The translations under genes were made by a program, and so were the position numbers. DNA of 64,000 bases. Source: Marinigracilibium pacificum. Its GTDB lineage: Bacteria > Bacteroidota > Bacteroidia > Cytophagales > Cyclobacteriaceae. The notes below the pieces were generated by a model that worked only from the letters and a program-made list of their open reading frames with translations, searched no databases and had not been told where the DNA came from. Below are positions 1-9,849 of this stretch, in pieces. The stretch lies in assembly GCF_012926615.1 (NCBI RefSeq), contig NZ_JABBNU010000014.1, positions 62,001 to 126,000 on the forward strand, read 5' to 3'. Each line of letters begins with the position of its first letter. The first letter of the stretch is position 1.

Positions 1-689
1 TATCTTTCTTCCGTCTTTTCTTGTATAAGGTTTTTAGCAATTAAGGTTCGCCATATCACTGGCATTGGAAATTTAGGAGCTCCTTTTAATCCTCCATTAT
101 CATTATCAAATAATGAGTGTAACTTTTCTATTCCTGAATTTAGAATTTCAATTGATGGTATTTTATCGCTCTGCTGCAAATTGAGCTTTTTTGGAAGTGA
201 TACTGACAAAGCTTCCTTTAAACTTTCAGCAGCGTTTTTTATGTCATCATATTGAGTTTTGAATCCATTATGTAATCCCTTAAGCACATTTATCCATTGA
301 TCTGGCCTGAAGTATGTACCACCATAAAATGGACTTCCATCTGGTAATACAAAGACATTAAGAGGCCAGCCACCACTAATTCCCATCGCTTGTATGGCTT
401 CCATGTATAACTGATCAACATCAGGACGTTCTTCTCTGTCAACTTTAACACATACAAACCATTCATTCATCATGTCAGCAATGTCTTTGTCCTCAAAAGA
501 TTCTCTTTCCATGACATGACACCAATGACAAGAACTATACCCAATACTAATTAGTAAGGGTTTGTTTTCTTTTTTTGCATTTTCAAATGCTGAATCACCC
601 CAAGGAACCCAATTTACCGGGTTGTGAGCATGTTGTAATAAATATGGGCTTGATTCATGAATGAGGCTATTAGTGTGCTCGCTGCTCAT
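1..689 (-). CDS. DUF255 / thioredoxin-domain protein (YyaL/SPATA20-like), N-terminal part
   Basis: Partial gene: about 229 N-terminal residues are visible and the reading frame runs off the left edge. The protein opens with a stretch containing [17 protein letters not shown] and then a [14 protein letters not shown] segment, the hallmark of the DUF255/YyaL (SPATA20) family, a thioredoxin-like fold followed in full-length members by a six-hairpin glycosidase-like domain. Family members are about 670-700 residues, so roughly a third is here. The substrate of the family is not established. The start is the ATG at 689, which overlaps the end of the upstream GSCFA gene by 20 bp, so the two are probably co-transcribed. 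Family call is firm; function is unknown. Confidence 0.85.
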   Translation of the reverse strand, partial: MSSEHTNSLIHESSPYLLQHAHNPVNWVPWGDSAFENAKKENKPLLISIGYSSCHWCHVMERESFEDKDIADMMNEWFVCVKVDREERPDVDQLYMEAIQAMGISGGWPLNVFVLPDGSPFYGGTYFRPDQWINVLKGLHNGFKTQYDDIKNAAESLKEALSVSLPKKLNLQQSDKIPSIEILNSGIEKLHSLFDNDNGGLKGAPKFPMPVIWRTLIAKNLIQEKTEER

Positions 690-1665
690 ATTTCTTCAGT
701 TTATAATCTATATCATCAATAAGAGAGTCAACCGGAAACTGCTCATTTAATACTAAAAGCATGTTTTTAGTTTCTTTAAGAAAAGAAATATATTTTACAC
801 CTCTTTGAAGAGGTCTGTGGTCAAGTCTCCTCTTTAATTTCTCATATTTAGAAATTAATTGAACAGTTTTTTCTGAGAGAAATGTATCCCAGAAATGCTC
901 TCTTATGTATTCAATAGCCAGATCATTAGGATGGATCAGGTCTTCATCGTAAAATCTATAATCACGGAGATCATCAAGGAGTAATTCATATGCAGGGTAG
1001 TAGGTGCAATCTTCATGATTTTCAACAAGGTCATTAACAGCCAAAAGGAGACTGGATTTACTCAGTTGATTTTCATGAAACCCATCTTTTATATGTCTTA
1101 CAGGACTTACTGTAAATACAATTCGGCATTCGGGATTGATAAATTTGATGTTTTCAATAGTTTGATGCCATGCCTTTACAATTTCCTGAACCGATAATAG
1201 TGATTTTGTAAAGTAGGACTGAGGGATTTTCTGACAATTTGCAACGATATCATCAGTAGGGTGGTAGCGATAAGCGTATGCAGTCCCGAATGTTATGAAA
1301 ATAGTTTTCGCTTCATACAGAGCCTGTCTAAGTTCCGAAAGACTATTGGTGATCTCAAAAAACAATTTCTGAGGATCTGAAGCATATAGTTTTGAATGAA
1401 AATCAAGACTAAAGAAATGTGATTCTCTTTCAACTATGTGTTCATTGTTAATTTGAAAAGCTTCAGATAAACTATTGTTAAATATTTTTGCCAGAGATAG
1501 AGGGTTAAAAATAATGCCCATCGGGTTTATTGTAGTCTGGAACCCTGCTTCTTTAAGACGTTTGCCAATATTTTCAGCAAAACATGATCCTGCTAAAAGG
1601 ATGTTTTCTCCTGCTTGTAATTCAAAAGATTCTTTGTTTGCTTTTATCTCGGTTCTGAACTTCAT
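670..1665 (-). CDS. GSCFA domain-containing protein
   Basis: A 331-residue protein whose N-terminus carries [12 protein letters not shown] (GSCFA at residues 26-30), the motif that names the GSCFA family (PF08885). The family resembles GDSL/SGNH esterases: the early Ser acts as nucleophile and a C-terminal D-x-x-H supplies the other catalytic residues; here an EDLIHPND segment near residue 245 fits. No signal peptide is seen, so it is probably cytoplasmic. The physiological substrate is unknown. It reads into the DUF255 gene with a 20-bp overlap, suggesting one transcript. Confidence 0.8.
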   Translation of the reverse strand: MKFRTEIKANKESFELQAGENILLAGSCFAENIGKRLKEAGFQTTINPMGIIFNPLSLAKIFNNSLSEAFQINNEHIVERESHFFSLDFHSKLYASDPQKLFFEITNSLSELRQALYEAKTIFITFGTAYAYRYHPTDDIVANCQKIPQSYFTKSLLSVQEIVKAWHQTIENIKFINPECRIVFTVSPVRHIKDGFHENQLSKSSLLLAVNDLVENHEDCTYYPAYELLLDDLRDYRFYDEDLIHPNDLAIEYIREHFWDTFLSEKTVQLISKYEKLKRRLDHRPLQRGVKYISFLKETKNMLLVLNEQFPVDSLIDDIDYKLKKYEQRAH

Positions 1666-1712
1666 TTTGGGAATTTACACAAATAAATGTCGCTCAGCAT
1701 ATGATATAAAAT

Positions 1713-1745
1713 AAAAAAGCACTTCCAAATTGGAAGTGCTTTAAA
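1713..1745 (-). terminator. Intrinsic terminator of the rpsF-rpsR-rplI operon
   Basis: Near-perfect inverted repeat with arms AAAGCACTTCCAA and TTGGAAGTGCTTT (1716-1728 and 1730-1742), followed on the minus strand by a T-run (the A-tract at 1713-1718). It lies just after the rplI stop codon. Confidence 0.8.
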
Positions 1746-1763
1746 TATGATGTTCGAGTAGGT

Positions 1764-2207
1764 TTACTCAGCTACAACTGTAAATTTAACAGTTTGCTTA
1801 ACCTCTCTGTGAAGATCGATTTCAGCTTCGTACTCACCAAGGTTTTTAACCTCAGAAGAGATTGAAATCTGCTTTCTGTCTACTTCAATACCTTTCTCTT
1901 TAAGAGCATCAGCAATTTGAAGAGTAGTAACAGTTCCGAAGATTTTACCAGACTCACCAGCTTTTGCACCTAGTTCGATAGCTACACCTTCTAGTTTAGA
2001 AGCGATAGCTTCAGCATCTTGCTTAATCTTATCTTGCTTGTGTTCAGCTTGACGAGCAATTTCGCTCATCATTCTTTTATTAGAATCTGTTGCTAAAACA
2101 GCATATCCTTGAGGAATAAGGTAGTTACGTCCATAACCAGGCTTAACTTCAACTATGTCGTGTTTGTACCCTAATCCTTTTATGTCTTTCTTTAATATAA
2201 TTTCCAT
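1764..2207 (-). CDS. rplI: 50S ribosomal protein L9
   Basis: 147 residues, the usual length for bL9. The N-terminal rRNA-binding domain is clear (MEIILKKDIKGLGYKHDIVE, then the GYGRNYLIPQGYA segment at about residues 24-36), followed by the charged connecting helix and a C-terminal domain ending in VKFTVVAE. It binds 23S rRNA in the large subunit. It is the last gene of rpsF-rpsR-rplI, the widely conserved order, and is closed by the terminator just downstream. Confidence 0.97.
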   Translation of the reverse strand: MEIILKKDIKGLGYKHDIVEVKPGYGRNYLIPQGYAVLATDSNKRMMSEIARQAEHKQDKIKQDAEAIASKLEGVAIELGAKAGESGKIFGTVTTLQIADALKEKGIEVDRKQISISSEVKNLGEYEAEIDLHREVKQTVKFTVVAE

Positions 2208-2225
2208 TGTCTTGATTACTTTGGA

Positions 2226-2477
2226 TTATTTCAATGAGTCAGTTACATAAGGTAATAAGGCAAGGTGACGAGCACGCTTTACAGCTTGAGATACCTTTTT
2301 CTGATATTTAGCGCTAGTACCAGTGATACGACGAGGTAAAATTTTACCTTGCTCATTCACAAACTTTAATAGGAAGTTAGCGTCTTTGTAATCAACATAT
2401 TTAATGCCGTGCTTTCTGAATCGGCAATATTTCTTTCTGTTTTCCCCTCTGTTGATAGGTTCGTTCTGTAGTGTCAT
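2226..2477 (-). CDS. rpsR: 30S ribosomal protein S18
   Basis: 83 residues, typical of bS18. Core motifs are [15 protein letters not shown] near the N-terminus, [17 protein letters not shown] in the middle and [10 protein letters not shown] at the end. It binds 16S rRNA as a heterodimer with S6. The start codon overlaps the rpsF stop (ATGA-type junction), so translation is probably coupled. Confidence 0.97.
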   Translation of the reverse strand: MTLQNEPINRGENRKKYCRFRKHGIKYVDYKDANFLLKFVNEQGKILPRRITGTSAKYQKKVSQAVKRARHLALLPYVTDSLK

Positions 2478-2836
2478 TGTGCTGCCTCCTCTTTTTTCTT
2501 GTTAAATTCTCCTTTTCTTCTTCTTTCGTTGAATTCAATTGCATGCTTGTCTAGACTTACAGTTAAGAATCTCATAACTGCTTCGTCACGTCTGTACTCA
2601 GTTTCCAATACATCAATCAGAGAAGGCTCCGCTTTAAATTCAAATAGGTGATAAAAACCTGTAGATTTGTGCTGAATTGGATAAGCAAGTTTTCTTAGTC
2701 CCCAATTCTCGTCATTGACGATCTCAGCGCCACCATCAGTGATCACTTTCTTGAATTTAGCGACAGCATCCTTCATCTGAGACTCAGATAAAACGGGATT
2801 CAAGATGAATACTGTCTCAAAATTTTTTAATGCCAT
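2474..2836 (-). CDS. rpsF: 30S ribosomal protein S6
   Basis: 120 residues, bS6 family: a ferredoxin-like fold with the segments YETVFILNP-like opening ([13 protein letters not shown]), [22 protein letters not shown] and [12 protein letters not shown]. The tail ([16 protein letters not shown]) is charged and probably disordered. It is the first gene of the S6-S18-L9 operon; a -7-like box lies 36 bp upstream. Confidence 0.97.
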   Translation of the reverse strand: MALKNFETVFILNPVLSESQMKDAVAKFKKVITDGGAEIVNDENWGLRKLAYPIQHKSTGFYHLFEFKAEPSLIDVLETEYRRDEAVMRFLTVSLDKHAIEFNERRRKGEFNKKKEEAAQ

Positions 2837-2871
2837 TTGTATAAAATTTAATGGTTTTGTTAAACGAACTG

Positions 2872-2879
2872 CAAAAATA
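2872..2879 (-). promoter_or_regulatory. Candidate -7 box for rpsF operon
   Basis: On the minus strand this reads TATTTTTG, an exact match to the Bacteroidota -7 consensus TAnnTTTG, about 36 bp before the rpsF start. The -33 element is only a T-run, so the match is partial. Confidence 0.4.
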
Positions 2880-2911
2880 GTCTATTGTGATGATATAAAA
2901 AAGGTGCTGTA

Positions 2912-2940
2912 TAAAAAAAGCAGCCATCAAGGCTGCTTTT
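2912..2940 (-). terminator. Intrinsic terminator after the DUF5689 lipoprotein gene
   Basis: Stem AAAGCAGCC / GGCTGCTTT with a 5-nt loop, followed on the minus strand by a seven-T run. It lies just past the stop codon at 2966 and ends the receptor/lipoprotein operon. Confidence 0.75.
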
Positions 2941-2965
2941 GGGAACATAAAAAACTGAATTATTA

Positions 2966-4963
2966 TTAATTAGATCCTGAAATCACGATTTGATCAAGAT
3001 ATACTGCTTCATTTCCACTGTTAGATTCGAATTCAACTATCAATTGGGCAGTAGTTTTACCACTTAAATTGCCATTTAATAGTGTCCACATACCTTCAAG
3101 ACCTAGATCATCAATGTCTTGTCCTTCGGTGTTGATTAATTCAATATTACCATCGTTAGTGATTACATAAACTTTTAAATAATCAGTTGCTTCATAACTG
3201 TCACTGTTAAAGAATACTGACATGGTAATGTCTACATTCGAATACGAACTGATGTCCACTGTTTCAAAAGTTAATTTAACTTTTCCATCAGTATCACTTA
3301 ATTGATATCCCTGGTTTCCTTCTGCATAGCTTCCTACTGCACCAGTAAAATCTGTAAATCCTACATAATCACCATCTGTTAATCCAACTCCATCTTGTGT
3401 GTTGTAATAAAATGCATCAAATGCCATTTCGTTACCCGAACCATCGTACTCAATCATCATTACAGAATCAGCATAGTTTGTTAAATCATGGTCTGTAGCC
3501 TGATCTCCCTGATCGATATATATTTTACCAAGAGAACCTTCTTCAAATGATGTATATGCAATAACGGCAGCAGGGTTATCTTCAGTTCCACTTACGCTAA
3601 TTGATTTACTTTCCATACCTGGTGAAGTAATAGAGATTTCTCCGCTAATAGATCCTGAAACTCCGGAATCTGGTGTGAACCTTACAAAAATTTCAATATT
3701 ACCTGCTTCAAATTCTCCTATTGAAAGAGTGATTTCAGATGAGAAGTTCACACCGTCAAGTGAGATTTCGAAATTGTTTGGAGCATATAGTGTAACATCT
3801 CCTATCAGGTCTGTAGCTGCAATTGTAAATGAAACTGCATCCGATGACTCACCAGATGTAATTGTACCGAAATCGGCCAAAGCACCATTGTCAACTCCGG
3901 TAAATATTATTTGAGTATTACCATTGCTTTCAAAGATGTCAGTCTCTTTAATTGGTATAAGTTGAGCTGAGTTATACATTCCGGCAATACCAGAAAGTGT
4001 TCCTTTTCCTGTTGGTATTACAATCTCCTTAAACGGAGCATAACTCTCAACTCTTAATACAGATTCATTACTTCCGTCTGAGAATTTAGTGTTACCTGCA
4101 ATTGTTGAACCATCCGGATTTGAGAAATATACATTTTCAATTGTTACTAATGTGCTTTGGTAATCATTAGAGTTAAGCTGCTCAATAGTGATAACAACAG
4201 GTGAGGGAAGAGTTCCAGCTCCTTTTGATTCCGCAAGAGAGAGATTCAGGTTTGAAATTTGAATTAACCCATTAAAATCGTAAAGTCTCCCTCCGTTTAT
4301 GTTTACAAGAACTGAATCTCCCTGAGTTAAAGTATTATTGTCTTGAAATCTTAATACAATTCCTCCAGTGTGATCCTGAATAAAAACATTTTTGCTCTGT
4401 ATGTTGTCATTTGTAGAAATTACAATACCACCTGTATATAAGTCTTCAGTAAATGTTGAGTCGTTATCAGTATTGCTTTCATAGATTGACTTTAACTCAG
4501 CAATGTTTAAGATTGTCATATCCGGTTCATCGTCCTTAATTGTAACAATGTGTTCCAAAGTTTCGCCAAGTTGAATCATTTCTGAATCTGAGCTTATAAC
4601 AAAGGAAATAGTTTTGTCTTCATTTCTATCAGCATTGTCAACAGGCTTTACGAAAAATGAAACTTTTGTAGCACCAGCTTCAAATGGTAAGGTAATAACA
4701 TCGTTGCTAGATGAAGGTGTAGTGACAAAATCACTTCCGGAAGTATTAGCGTCTGGAGTTAATGTTACTAATATTGTTCCTGACTGCTGGGCTTCAGTAC
4801 TGAAGTTGATTTCTACTAAAGTCCCCTGGCTTACGTTTTCCATTACAACTGAAGAAGCTGATTTAAAACCTACTTCAGGAATTACTACAGGCTCTTCGTC
4901 TTTACAGCTATTCAATGCTGTCATGGCCAGAACCAGAATTACTAAATATTTAATTTTCTGCAT
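2966..4963 (-). CDS. Surface lipoprotein with Calx-beta-like and DUF5689 domains
   Basis: 665 residues. Lipoprotein signal peptide with lipobox ALNSC (Cys20) followed by acidic KDEEP, a pattern that favours surface export in Bacteroidota. Residues about 30-147 look like a Calx-beta/immunoglobulin-type domain ending in IKDDEPD. Residues about 150-340 fit DUF5689 (start ILNIAELKSIYES; KNVFIQDHTGGIVLRF; GDSVLVNINGG). Residues about 350-465 form another beta-sandwich. The last 200 residues are a jelly-roll-like domain ending in AVYLDQIVISGSN. It is the last of four minus-strand genes led by a TonB receptor, so it probably captures substrate or anchors enzymes at the surface. Domain names are by eye; ligand unknown. 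Confidence 0.75.
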   Translation of the reverse strand: MQKIKYLVILVLAMTALNSCKDEEPVVIPEVGFKSASSVVMENVSQGTLVEINFSTEAQQSGTILVTLTPDANTSGSDFVTTPSSSNDVITLPFEAGATKVSFFVKPVDNADRNEDKTISFVISSDSEMIQLGETLEHIVTIKDDEPDMTILNIAELKSIYESNTDNDSTFTEDLYTGGIVISTNDNIQSKNVFIQDHTGGIVLRFQDNNTLTQGDSVLVNINGGRLYDFNGLIQISNLNLSLAESKGAGTLPSPVVITIEQLNSNDYQSTLVTIENVYFSNPDGSTIAGNTKFSDGSNESVLRVESYAPFKEIVIPTGKGTLSGIAGMYNSAQLIPIKETDIFESNGNTQIIFTGVDNGALADFGTITSGESSDAVSFTIAATDLIGDVTLYAPNNFEISLDGVNFSSEITLSIGEFEAGNIEIFVRFTPDSGVSGSISGEISITSPGMESKSISVSGTEDNPAAVIAYTSFEEGSLGKIYIDQGDQATDHDLTNYADSVMMIEYDGSGNEMAFDAFYYNTQDGVGLTDGDYVGFTDFTGAVGSYAEGNQGYQLSDTDGKVKLTFETVDISSYSNVDITMSVFFNSDSYEATDYLKVYVITNDGNIELINTEGQDIDDLGLEGMWTLLNGNLSGKTTAQLIVEFESNSGNEAVYLDQIVISGSN

Positions 4964-4990
4964 TTTTAGTTTTGGTTATTAGGTAAAAAT

Positions 4991-5965
4991 TTAGTTTAGC
5001 TCAATTGATAAATTGTCGATTACCCATGATGATGATCCATCAGATTTTGCCTCGATAAATTGGAATGCTACAACAAATTTACTTGCGCTAATTCCTTCAA
5101 TATTTAGGTTAATCGAAGTCCATACTTTTGATCCTACGGCAGGAGCCTGATTATCATAATCAGTAATTTCAGTCCAGCTTGCTGTGCCAGGTGCTCCGGA
5201 AGAATAGTCTGTACTGTATAATACTTTGATTCTTCCCGGTCCTGAGAAATTACTAAATACATCGAATTTGATGTTGGCACTTGTCTGTCCTGATAATTGA
5301 ATTGGATTGTTAATTAACCATGCATTTTCCTCTCCTGCATCTCCACCAAATCCCGAAGCATTTACTGCCCACGAACCATCGACTCCAAAATCTCTTAATC
5401 CCCAGCCTCTGTCTGTTTTAAAACCGTCAACAATAACCTCAGAGAATTCAGCAGGGATACCATACTTTTCTGTTTGGTCATTAAAGTCATAGAATTTTGA
5501 AATTGCACCTGTTGCCTGATCATTATCCTTGATTTGAATCTGTGAGGATATCACTCCAACCTGACCAAGTTCGAAATCTGTGCCCTCCGAAAGAATGTTG
5601 AAAATGAATGTCTTGTTGTTTTCTTCTACTGAATTATCAAGACTAACAAATTCAAATGAATTGTTTTCTTTGGAATAATTAATCGTAACAATATTATTTA
5701 CAGCAGCTGGAATTGTTACATAGTCAACTCCATATTCAAGACTATTATTTAATGGAATAACCTCAATAGATACATTTCCTGTTATATCTTTCTGATCATT
5801 CACATAAAGTTCGATCTCCTTTTTTTCTCCTTCATTGATTTCAAATGAAAGCGTTGAAAAACCAATTTTTGTTGTCAAATCAAATGGTTGATCGTCATCG
5901 CATGAAGTGAAGCCTAAAATGATTGTCAGGCTTAACAAGATTTTTGATATACTTAGTCTGCTCAT
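4991..5965 (-). CDS. Surface lipoprotein, choice-of-anchor-J-like C-terminal domain
   Basis: 324 residues with a lipobox FTSC (Cys22) followed by acidic DDD. The N-terminal 120 residues after the anchor resemble the Calx-beta-type domain of its neighbours (ending IQIKDND). The C-terminal half (from ISKFYDFNDQTEKYG) has the FGGDAGEENAWLINNPI and WVIDNLSIELN elements typical of choice-of-anchor J-like jelly rolls. It starts one base before the stop of the upstream lipoprotein gene and shares several motifs with it, so the two are probably ancient duplicates. No enzymatic motif is visible. Confidence 0.7.
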   Translation of the reverse strand: MSRLSISKILLSLTIILGFTSCDDDQPFDLTTKIGFSTLSFEINEGEKKEIELYVNDQKDITGNVSIEVIPLNNSLEYGVDYVTIPAAVNNIVTINYSKENNSFEFVSLDNSVEENNKTFIFNILSEGTDFELGQVGVISSQIQIKDNDQATGAISKFYDFNDQTEKYGIPAEFSEVIVDGFKTDRGWGLRDFGVDGSWAVNASGFGGDAGEENAWLINNPIQLSGQTSANIKFDVFSNFSGPGRIKVLYSTDYSSGAPGTASWTEITDYDNQAPAVGSKVWTSINLNIEGISASKFVVAFQFIEAKSDGSSSWVIDNLSIELN

Positions 5966-5966
5966 T

Positions 5967-7004
5967 TTATTCTCCTCTTATTTCTAAATTGTCAATTGTG
6001 TAGGAAACTGAATTTGAACTTGATGCATTGAAAAAATGAAATGCAATAAATAGTTTTTCACTTCCAACCGCATCAGATAGGTCTGCTGATACTTCTTTCC
6101 AGTATCCATCCGGTGCATTTGCAGCTCCCGAACCTTTTTCTGGAAGGTTTTGACTAAACTCATCAACAGTAATCCAAGTTGAGTTTTCAGGGTTTCCTGA
6201 CCCTGAATAGTCAGTTGAATATTTTAATTGCAACTCACCAGTTCCATTGAAGTAGCTTTCTACCATCATTGATAATACCAAAGAACTTAAAGATGACGGG
6301 TCAATCGGTTGTGAAGTTGATTCATTGATTACCTCATTAAGGTTTAGAATCATCCAGGCATTATCAGTACCAGCCTCACCTCCAAATGCACTTGCCTGAA
6401 CACCAGGAGTATCCTCAAATCCAAATGAGTCTCTGGTTTGCCATCCACGGTCTGTTTTATATCCAGGAGTGAATTCTACCGAAAATGGTGTAGTTGGTAC
6501 TTCATAGTTTCCGTATTCATTAAAGTCATACAGGGCTAATCTTTCAGGAGTATCAGCATCATAAATGCTCATTTTAAAATCTTCTCCTGCAGCTGATTTG
6601 AATTCACCATTGAATTGATCCAGTTTGAATGAAAAGTCATTTCCACCGGTATATTGACCATCGTATAATGAAACTACAGTAAATGAAGCTGTGTTTTGTC
6701 CTCTTTCGGCAAACAATGTTAGCTTGTTATCTTCTACCATTGGAGGATAAGTGATGTAATTAATGCCATATTGGGCATCTGTTTCAACATTGATATTTAC
6801 AGCAGCATCTGCAGCAATAACTCTGGAGAAGTTTAAAGTAACAACCTTACTATTTGTTGTCTCAGGTGTGCTTTCATTTAATGTTGCGTTGTAAACAGGC
6901 CCAAATGTTACAGAAACCTGTTCTTTTAATGATTCATCCTCACATGAAAAAATCATTAAGCTTATCAACCCGATAAATATTGATTGAATATTAAAATATT
7001 TCAT
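5967..7004 (-). CDS. Surface lipoprotein, choice-of-anchor-J-like C-terminal domain
   Basis: 345 residues. Lipobox IFSC (Cys21) followed by EDE. The arrangement matches the next gene: an N-terminal beta-sandwich ending near MSIYDADTPE, then a domain beginning LALYDFNEYGNYEVP with GWQTRDSFG, FGGEAGTDNAWMILNL and a final YTIDNLEIRGE. It follows the receptor gene by 11 bp and touches the next lipoprotein gene, so it belongs to the same operon and probably to one outer-membrane complex. It takes the place where a SusD gene would lie, but it has no visible SusD features. Confidence 0.7.
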   Translation of the reverse strand: MKYFNIQSIFIGLISLMIFSCEDESLKEQVSVTFGPVYNATLNESTPETTNSKVVTLNFSRVIAADAAVNINVETDAQYGINYITYPPMVEDNKLTLFAERGQNTASFTVVSLYDGQYTGGNDFSFKLDQFNGEFKSAAGEDFKMSIYDADTPERLALYDFNEYGNYEVPTTPFSVEFTPGYKTDRGWQTRDSFGFEDTPGVQASAFGGEAGTDNAWMILNLNEVINESTSQPIDPSSLSSLVLSMMVESYFNGTGELQLKYSTDYSGSGNPENSTWITVDEFSQNLPEKGSGAANAPDGYWKEVSADLSDAVGSEKLFIAFHFFNASSSNSVSYTIDNLEIRGE

Positions 7005-7015
7005 GATTAGTCTTT

Positions 7016-9610
7016 TTAGAAGTAGATATTCAAACCAGCGTTATAAGTGATTCCGAAGCCATAGTCTTCACCAATAAATCTTTGGTTACTTCTTCTGATG
7101 TACCTTTCGTCAAGCAGGTTATTGATGTTTCCAGATACTCTTGCTCTTAATCCGTTTATTTCGAAATAATAACCCGCATATAGATCAATGATTTTGTAGT
7201 TGTCAAGTTTACGAACTTCGATACTTTCATTGCCAATTGCGATCGTCGGATCGTATTCTTCATACAGTTTTCCGAAATAGTTTAGTCTGGTTCCTATGTA
7301 AAAATTCTTTATGCCTTTGTAATGTAAGCCTATAAAGCTTGTTGTTTGAGCTGAATTCCCCACAGGTAATCCGCCAGTATACATTTTCACTTCACTAGAG
7401 TTTCCTTCTTCGTCAGTTACTGTTGTTACTACATCGTCTTTGAATTTGTAGTCACCAAAAGATGCCATACCAGTAAGTTCTAATCCGTTGATCACCTGGA
7501 AGCGTACATCAAACTCAATCCCTTTATGTTCTTGAGACTGACCTGTCACAGCAAAGAATGTTCTTTCACCAGTGTCCTGATTTAATACTGATTGAACAAA
7601 AGCTTTGTCTGTCCATCTGATATAGTACATGTTTAGGTTTGCTCTTAAACGGCTGGTTCTATATGAATATCCTACTTCGGTCGCAAGGATTTTTTCATTT
7701 GTTAGTCCCTCAAGATAATCATTTGAGTACCTTGAATCTCTGAATGAATTAGCTAAGAATGGAGCTCTTGTGATATAACCACCATTAACAAATACATTTT
7801 GTTTTCCATCGATGGTATAGTTTAGTCCTGCCTTTGCATTGTAGTTGTTAAATACGCGTACGTCAGATTTTCCAAAGCTACTATTGATGTTATTATTACC
7901 ACCACTCCAGAAGTTACCATATCTGTACATTTGGCTTCTACTAACGTTCACAGAAACGAAAGCATTAAGATTTCCAAAATCATGCTCGTACTGGCCAAAT
8001 GCTGCACCCCATTTTACATGTCCATCGTAGTTGTAGTTTACCTTGTCTCCAAGGGTAGCGATGTTATTTGGATTCAGAATGTCATTATCTGTTCCATTAT
8101 ACTGGTCAAGATAAAATTCACCTCCTAGTAGATCCAAGACTGAAGCATAGTGAAGAGCTTTGTATGTTCTTAAGTCAACTCCTAACACTAAATTTCCCTG
8201 ATCAGAAATTTTCCAGTTAAGGTTTGATATTGCTCCAACCCAATTGTGGTTATTGTGTCTTGCTTCAAGATAATAAAGAGACTGTGCTCCTGAGATACTG
8301 TTTGTAGTTCCGTTGATATTACTAACAGATTGTTCGTTATCAGCATTTCTCTGATCGATCAATTCAAAATCGATGTATCCGTTATTATCATTAGGTATTG
8401 AAGGTGCGCCACTTGCTGATCTGATACTTGTGCCATAAGCACGAGCGATAGAAGTATATGCTGAAGTCGATAATGACATCTTGTCGTTGATCGTCCAGTA
8501 CCAGTTTAAGGTAGCCTGTGGTTTGTGCGAATATCCTTGTGAGCTATTAAATAATTGACCTCTGTAGTAACCAACTGAAGGGTTAAACCAGTAGTCGTTT
8601 CTTTTTTCATACTCATCAGTATTTGTATTCCATGCACGACCATAATTCGCTGGTGCACCAAAGATGGTGAACATCAGTGTGTGATCTTTATTGATAGTTT
8701 TTTGTGCATTGAAGAAATAAGACCATGCGTCAGTATATGCTCCTTTTTTGTATCCATCTCCTGTGGTGCGAGCTCCCTGGAAGGTAAATGCCCATCCGCC
8801 TTCTAGTTTTCCTGAGTGAAGCGTAAGTCCATAGCGGTTGTCCCAGGTGCCTGAGTTCATTCTGATGTCGAACTGTCCTCCTGCTTTTTCATCTGAAGGT
8901 TTTGTAACAATATTTATTGTTCCTCCAACAGAATTAAGACCCAGTTTTGATGCTCCCAGACCTCTTTGTACTTGCATATTGCTGGTGATTTCACTCAACC
9001 CGGCAAAATTTGACCAGTAAAGACGTCCATTTTCCATATCATTTAATGGCACACCATTGATCATAAACAAAATTTCTGTCTGCTCAAATCCTCTGATGTT
9101 TATTCTGGCATCTCCATAAGACCCACTTCCTTTTGTAGCGTATACACCAGGAGTTGAGTTTAGTAATTCAGGTAAAGCCATAGAACCAAGTTGCTCATCA
9201 ATAGTGATGGCTTTAATGGTTGAAGCAGCTACCGGAGTTTTTCTGTCAACAACAACATCTGCAAAAACTTCTACCTCACCAAGAGTTGTAACATCTTGAG
9301 ATAATTTGATAGTGCCAATTGAGTTTACACCATCTTTAATTTCAGCGGGAACCTCTTTGTCTTCATATCCTATGTAACTAAGTACAACAGTTGCATTGCC
9401 CGGTTGAAGTCCACCAATACTGAAATTTCCCTTAAGATCGGTAATAATACCCTTGTTGGTTGATTTTACGATTACAGAAACACCGATCAAAGGTTCTCCG
9501 TTCTCGGCATCAATTACCTTACCTGTGATGACAGCATTGTTTTGAGCAGAAATCTGTCCACTCAATACCATACACAGCGTAAGGATAAAGATCCTTAGCA
9601 TTTTTTTCAT
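7016..9610 (-). CDS. TonB-dependent receptor with carboxypeptidase-like regulatory domain
   Basis: 864 residues. Signal peptide 1-23 (ending ISAQ). Residues about 26-113 are a CarboxypepD_reg-like beta-sandwich (GKVIDAENGEPLIGVSVIVK; DLKGNFSI; YIGYEDKE). The plug domain follows (LNSTPGVYATKGSGSYGDARINIRGF; FMINGVPLNDMENG; VGGTINIVTK), then a 22-strand-type barrel ending in aromatic Phe (YNAGLNIYF). It imports a ligand across the outer membrane using TonB energy. At 864 residues it is shorter than SusC (about 1000), and no SusD gene follows; three anchor-J/DUF5689 lipoproteins do instead. The divergent nuclease-like genes suggest a nucleotide or phosphodiester-derived ligand, which is inference. 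Confidence 0.9.
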   Translation of the reverse strand: MKKMLRIFILTLCMVLSGQISAQNNAVITGKVIDAENGEPLIGVSVIVKSTNKGIITDLKGNFSIGGLQPGNATVVLSYIGYEDKEVPAEIKDGVNSIGTIKLSQDVTTLGEVEVFADVVVDRKTPVAASTIKAITIDEQLGSMALPELLNSTPGVYATKGSGSYGDARINIRGFEQTEILFMINGVPLNDMENGRLYWSNFAGLSEITSNMQVQRGLGASKLGLNSVGGTINIVTKPSDEKAGGQFDIRMNSGTWDNRYGLTLHSGKLEGGWAFTFQGARTTGDGYKKGAYTDAWSYFFNAQKTINKDHTLMFTIFGAPANYGRAWNTNTDEYEKRNDYWFNPSVGYYRGQLFNSSQGYSHKPQATLNWYWTINDKMSLSTSAYTSIARAYGTSIRSASGAPSIPNDNNGYIDFELIDQRNADNEQSVSNINGTTNSISGAQSLYYLEARHNNHNWVGAISNLNWKISDQGNLVLGVDLRTYKALHYASVLDLLGGEFYLDQYNGTDNDILNPNNIATLGDKVNYNYDGHVKWGAAFGQYEHDFGNLNAFVSVNVSRSQMYRYGNFWSGGNNNINSSFGKSDVRVFNNYNAKAGLNYTIDGKQNVFVNGGYITRAPFLANSFRDSRYSNDYLEGLTNEKILATEVGYSYRTSRLRANLNMYYIRWTDKAFVQSVLNQDTGERTFFAVTGQSQEHKGIEFDVRFQVINGLELTGMASFGDYKFKDDVVTTVTDEEGNSSEVKMYTGGLPVGNSAQTTSFIGLHYKGIKNFYIGTRLNYFGKLYEEYDPTIAIGNESIEVRKLDNYKIIDLYAGYYFEINGLRARVSGNINNLLDERYIRRSNQRFIGEDYGFGITYNAGLNIYF

Positions 9611-9726
9611 TTGTGATTATTGTTTGGTCTAAAATTTAAAAACTTGTGTTAGTCGGTTTTTTAAAAATTTGGTTGATTGTTCTGATCCTTAGTTTAAAAA
9701 TTCGAATGAATCTTACATTCGCGCTG

Positions 9727-9734
9727 CAAAATTA
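9727..9734 (-). promoter_or_regulatory. Candidate -7 box for the TonB receptor operon
   Basis: Minus strand reads TAATTTTG, matching TAnnTTTG. No good -33 element was found at 18-20 nt, and it would give a leader of about 110 nt, so this is tentative. No exact match was found for the divergent plus-strand gene in the 239-bp spacer. Confidence 0.25.
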
Positions 9735-9849
9735 TAATTGTTTTTGTCAATTAAAAGAAGCTAGTGTTAATAATTTGTTAACATATTTATAGTAGAATAT
9801 TCTATTTGATTCATTATTCTTGCATTTTTGTAAATAAAAATCTTTTCAA